Shown piece by piece: positions 61,400-64,000 of a stretch of DNA of 64,000 bases. Position 1 is the first letter of the stretch; each line of letters begins with the position of its first letter. A program made the translations under genes and the position numbers. A model generated the notes under the pieces. That model had not been told where the DNA came from. It did no database searches and saw nothing but the letters and a program-made list of their open reading frames with translations. The stretch comes from Hirsutella rhossiliensis (Eukaryota; Ascomycota; Sordariomycetes; Hypocreales; Ophiocordycipitaceae), in assembly GCF_020360975.1 (NCBI RefSeq), contig NW_025408668.1, forward strand, positions 5,580,001 through 5,644,000. Reading direction: 5' to 3'.

Positions 61400-64000
61400 A
61401 CCGGCCCGATTACCTAAGCTTACGCCTACCAAATAGTCGTTAATCGCTCGCGTATATATCTATATTAATATTATATTAGTATAGGGGCAGTAGTATAAGT
61501 ATCGGGGGCACGTTATTTACTTTCTCTATAAGGTTAGCTTAGTATATAACTAGCTCTTACTTTTACTACGGGAGTTAAATATAGTATTACTACGTCCTAC
61601 TAATATATCGTTATACGCTAATCTTAGTTAGTAATTTACCTACTAGTTCTATATACGCCGCTAGGCGGTTATAATATAGCTTAACTACCTTTATTATTAT
61701 TATCCTAGCTATCGATATATTATTATCGACGAAGAGCGACTAAGCTAACTACCTAAGGACGGTAATATAGTAGATACTATCCCCTAAAGTTAGGTAGAAG
61801 CTGCCGATATAAGACTAGAGGAAGATTAAGAGGTAGAGCCTAAGCTAAAGGACGCGGCTACGGTGCCTAACCTATTAGCTAAGGATATAGAGCTCGATAC
61901 TCTATAGTCTATTCTCGCGGGCGAACTAGAAGTAAACGTAAGGCTTCCTCTCGCTATAGGCTCTTAAGGGCGGGGGCAGCACGGGCTACGGCTGCTAAAT
62001 ATACGGTATACGCCGATTAATAAGTTTAATCTCTCTTATACCCTACTCTCCTTAGTATTCCCTTGCCTCTTTCTAAACGGTAGAGCCGACTTTATAGAAC
62101 CTCGCTTACGGTTAATTAAGTATAAGGATTATATCGAGCACGCGATATAGTAGCACGACGGCCGTTTTATATAGTACCCGACCTTTTATTTTATCGCGTT
62201 TAATACTTTAATATAGTCTTAAGTACGCGCGCGGTTAAGATTCTTCGTAAAGTAATATAATAGCACCCGCGAATAACTTACGCGAGAGCAGCTTATTTAG
62301 GCACTTAAATATAGCGAAGATCCTAAGGCATAGGCGCTAACTAACTTAATTATAAGGTATATAGTATCGATTCGCGGTATGCGCCCCTTTTAAAATAGAA
62401 AGAGGTAGGACCTTAAGGCGTATATATATAGCCTAGGCTATCCTAGCGTATTTATTATATTTAGCCTAGCCGATTTATACTAGCGGAGCCTCTATTAGTA
62501 TATACCCTAATATAGAGAATAGCTACGCGTTTCTAAGCTAGAGAGGATAGTATTATCGCGGTACTTATTACGATAGAACCCTTATATTACTACTTTCTAC
62601 TTCTACCGCCGATACTACTTTTTTCGAGATATTATATTATAGAAGAAGTTTAACGTTATAGATTACTAGGATTAGTACGAATAGTAAGGGCGTAGTAGTC
62701 TATATAACTACGGTCTATACTAGATAAAGGAGGGCCCCGCCGCCGATATAAAGGACGAAGCCGCTTAAGACTTATTTATATATACGTAGGGCTTCTATAT
62801 TACGGCCGTGAACCTAGAGCCCTATAGGACTATGCCTCGGGGGGAGGGTAACCCGCTAAGCGTAGATCCGCTAAGCGTAGAGATAATATTCCTATAGCTC
62901 TCGTAAATTATTAACCGTTGCTAGCGCTATAGATATAATACTACGTACTACTTACGTATTAAAAAAGGAAGCGGCGACTTAGTAAGGGATATAGAAGGAG
63001 CTGCTACCGATATTAAGGCGGCTAATATAGCTAATCCGGAAAGGGAATATCGTTTTAACTTCCCCTATACCTTACGAGAGCTAGCCGCGGTTATTAAGAA
63101 GGAAGGTAAGTCGTACTATATCTTTAAGGCGGCCCGCAACGATAGCCTTATAAATTATTTTAACCTTACTATTATTCTAAGATAGCTAGCTAATATTAAT
63201 ATATCTCTATATACTAGCTTATAAGTAGTTATTACGTATACTACTAAGTATTATAGTAAATTAGAGAAGAAGATAAAGCCTTACTATAGGCTAGCGGATT
63301 AGGTTTTACCGTATATAGTATACTACTAACCCTTATTATCTTTCTCCTCTCGCCTTATAAATAAGCTAATTACTAAGAGAGATTATTTAGCATAGGAAAT
63401 TTCCTACTTACTACTTAATATCCCTCTATAAGAAGGGACTTAGATAGTTATATACGTCGACTACCGCCTATTAAAGTAGTATATATAGTCCTACCGCGTC
63501 GATAATAATATTAAAGAGGCTATCGGTAGCTACCGGAAATATCTATAGAGAAATAACTAGTATAAGAGTATTACTTATCTTAAGTACCTATAGCTATATA
63601 ATCTTAAGATATAGAGGAGACTTAGTACGAACGTAAAAAAGAGGGTTCTATCTTACTTTCCTTAGTATAGGCTAGTAGAAACCTTAACCTAGTTTTATAA
63701 CTTTTACTATATTAAGTTAATAATAGCCTATCTATACCGCGCTCTAGAGGAGTTACTTACTATAGACGGGTAGCTATATAAGTCCTTTATTACGGCGTAC
63801 TAATACTATCGGTAGCGATACTATTTCTATAAGGATAACTATTATAAGGAGGTAGGGATAAATAAGCTCTAGGCGGAGGACAATAAGTTTATATAGGAGG
63901 TATATAACGTGCCTATTATAGAGGAGGACTAGTATAAGCTCGCCTATATACTGCTAGACCGGCCGCTAAAGGAAGAAGATATTAACGTACTTAGCCGGCG
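61400..64000 (+). pseudogene. Helitron replicase/helicase, N-terminal part, RIP-degraded, runs off the window
   Basis: The plus strand reads, through stops, a segment with IIDEERLS and LPKDGN-like residues (about 61710-61770), as precedes the replicase domain in fungal Helitrons. Then come TPINKFNLSYTLLSLVFPCL and NGRADFIEPRLRLIKYKDYI (62012-62140), LTREQLI, LTNLIIRYIVSIRGMRPF (62340-62390) and the Helitron N-domain. At 62661-62723, DY-stop-D-stop-YE...GRSSLYNYGLY corresponds to the rolling-circle nuclease HUH motif, with both His codons (CAY) turned to Tyr (TAY). The PIF1-like helicase would lie beyond 64000. Helitrons move by rolling-circle replication. This copy is dead. Confidence 0.8.

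Noticed and set aside
1..64000. CRISPR array, bacterial operon or phage features
   Set aside because: No spaced direct repeats of that kind, no ribosome-binding-site pattern, and LTR elements, LINE, RIP and candidate introns all indicate a fungal genome.

Overview
The window is fungal nuclear DNA, most likely from a filamentous ascomycete. About 48 of the 64 kb is transposon-derived sequence carrying a heavy repeat-induced point mutation (RIP) signature: CpA and TpG are nearly absent, CpG is kept, TpA is abundant, and conserved protein frames are broken almost only by TAA/TAG where Gln or Trp is expected. The one intact-looking host gene, a secreted ADP-ribosyltransferase of the heat-labile-enterotoxin A-chain type, points by inference to an insect- or nematode-associated hypocrealean fungus, where this family is expanded.

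Layout. 1-4960: 3' part of a Ty3/Gypsy element (+) with its 3' LTR. 4961-12420: a second Gypsy type (-). 12930-14344: 3' end of a third Gypsy (+) with polypurine tract and LTR. 15270-15607: Ty1/Copia gag fragment. 15890-17740: hAT transposase relic. 17758-18080: LINE ORF1 fragment. 19844-21916: the ADP-ribosyltransferase gene, in an island of about 9.5 kb with little or no RIP. 22528-29880: a Tad1-like LINE (-), split by a MULE DNA transposon (23591-26833) with 71-bp terminal inverted repeats and a 9-bp target duplication. 29900-33180: remains of a nonribosomal peptide synthetase (-; A-T-C). 33400-41209: RIP-ruined sequence with only two weak domain matches. 41215-49059: a full-length Gypsy (-) of the first family, with 465-bp LTRs and a 5-bp duplication. 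50334-60716: a region bounded by 564-bp direct repeats, into which another Gypsy (52143-59118, -, 186-bp LTRs) is nested. 61400-64000: a Helitron replicase (+) running off the window.

The main points of interest are three. First, the toxin-like gene sits in an unmutated island whose edges fall inside transposons rather than at their ends. Second, both copies of the first Gypsy family carry, between chromodomain and 3' LTR, a conserved antisense reading frame that appears to contain a phase-1 intron; a different Gypsy has a separate Ala-rich antisense frame at the same place. Third, a nonribosomal peptide synthetase has been mutated and truncated at the 5' end of a LINE.
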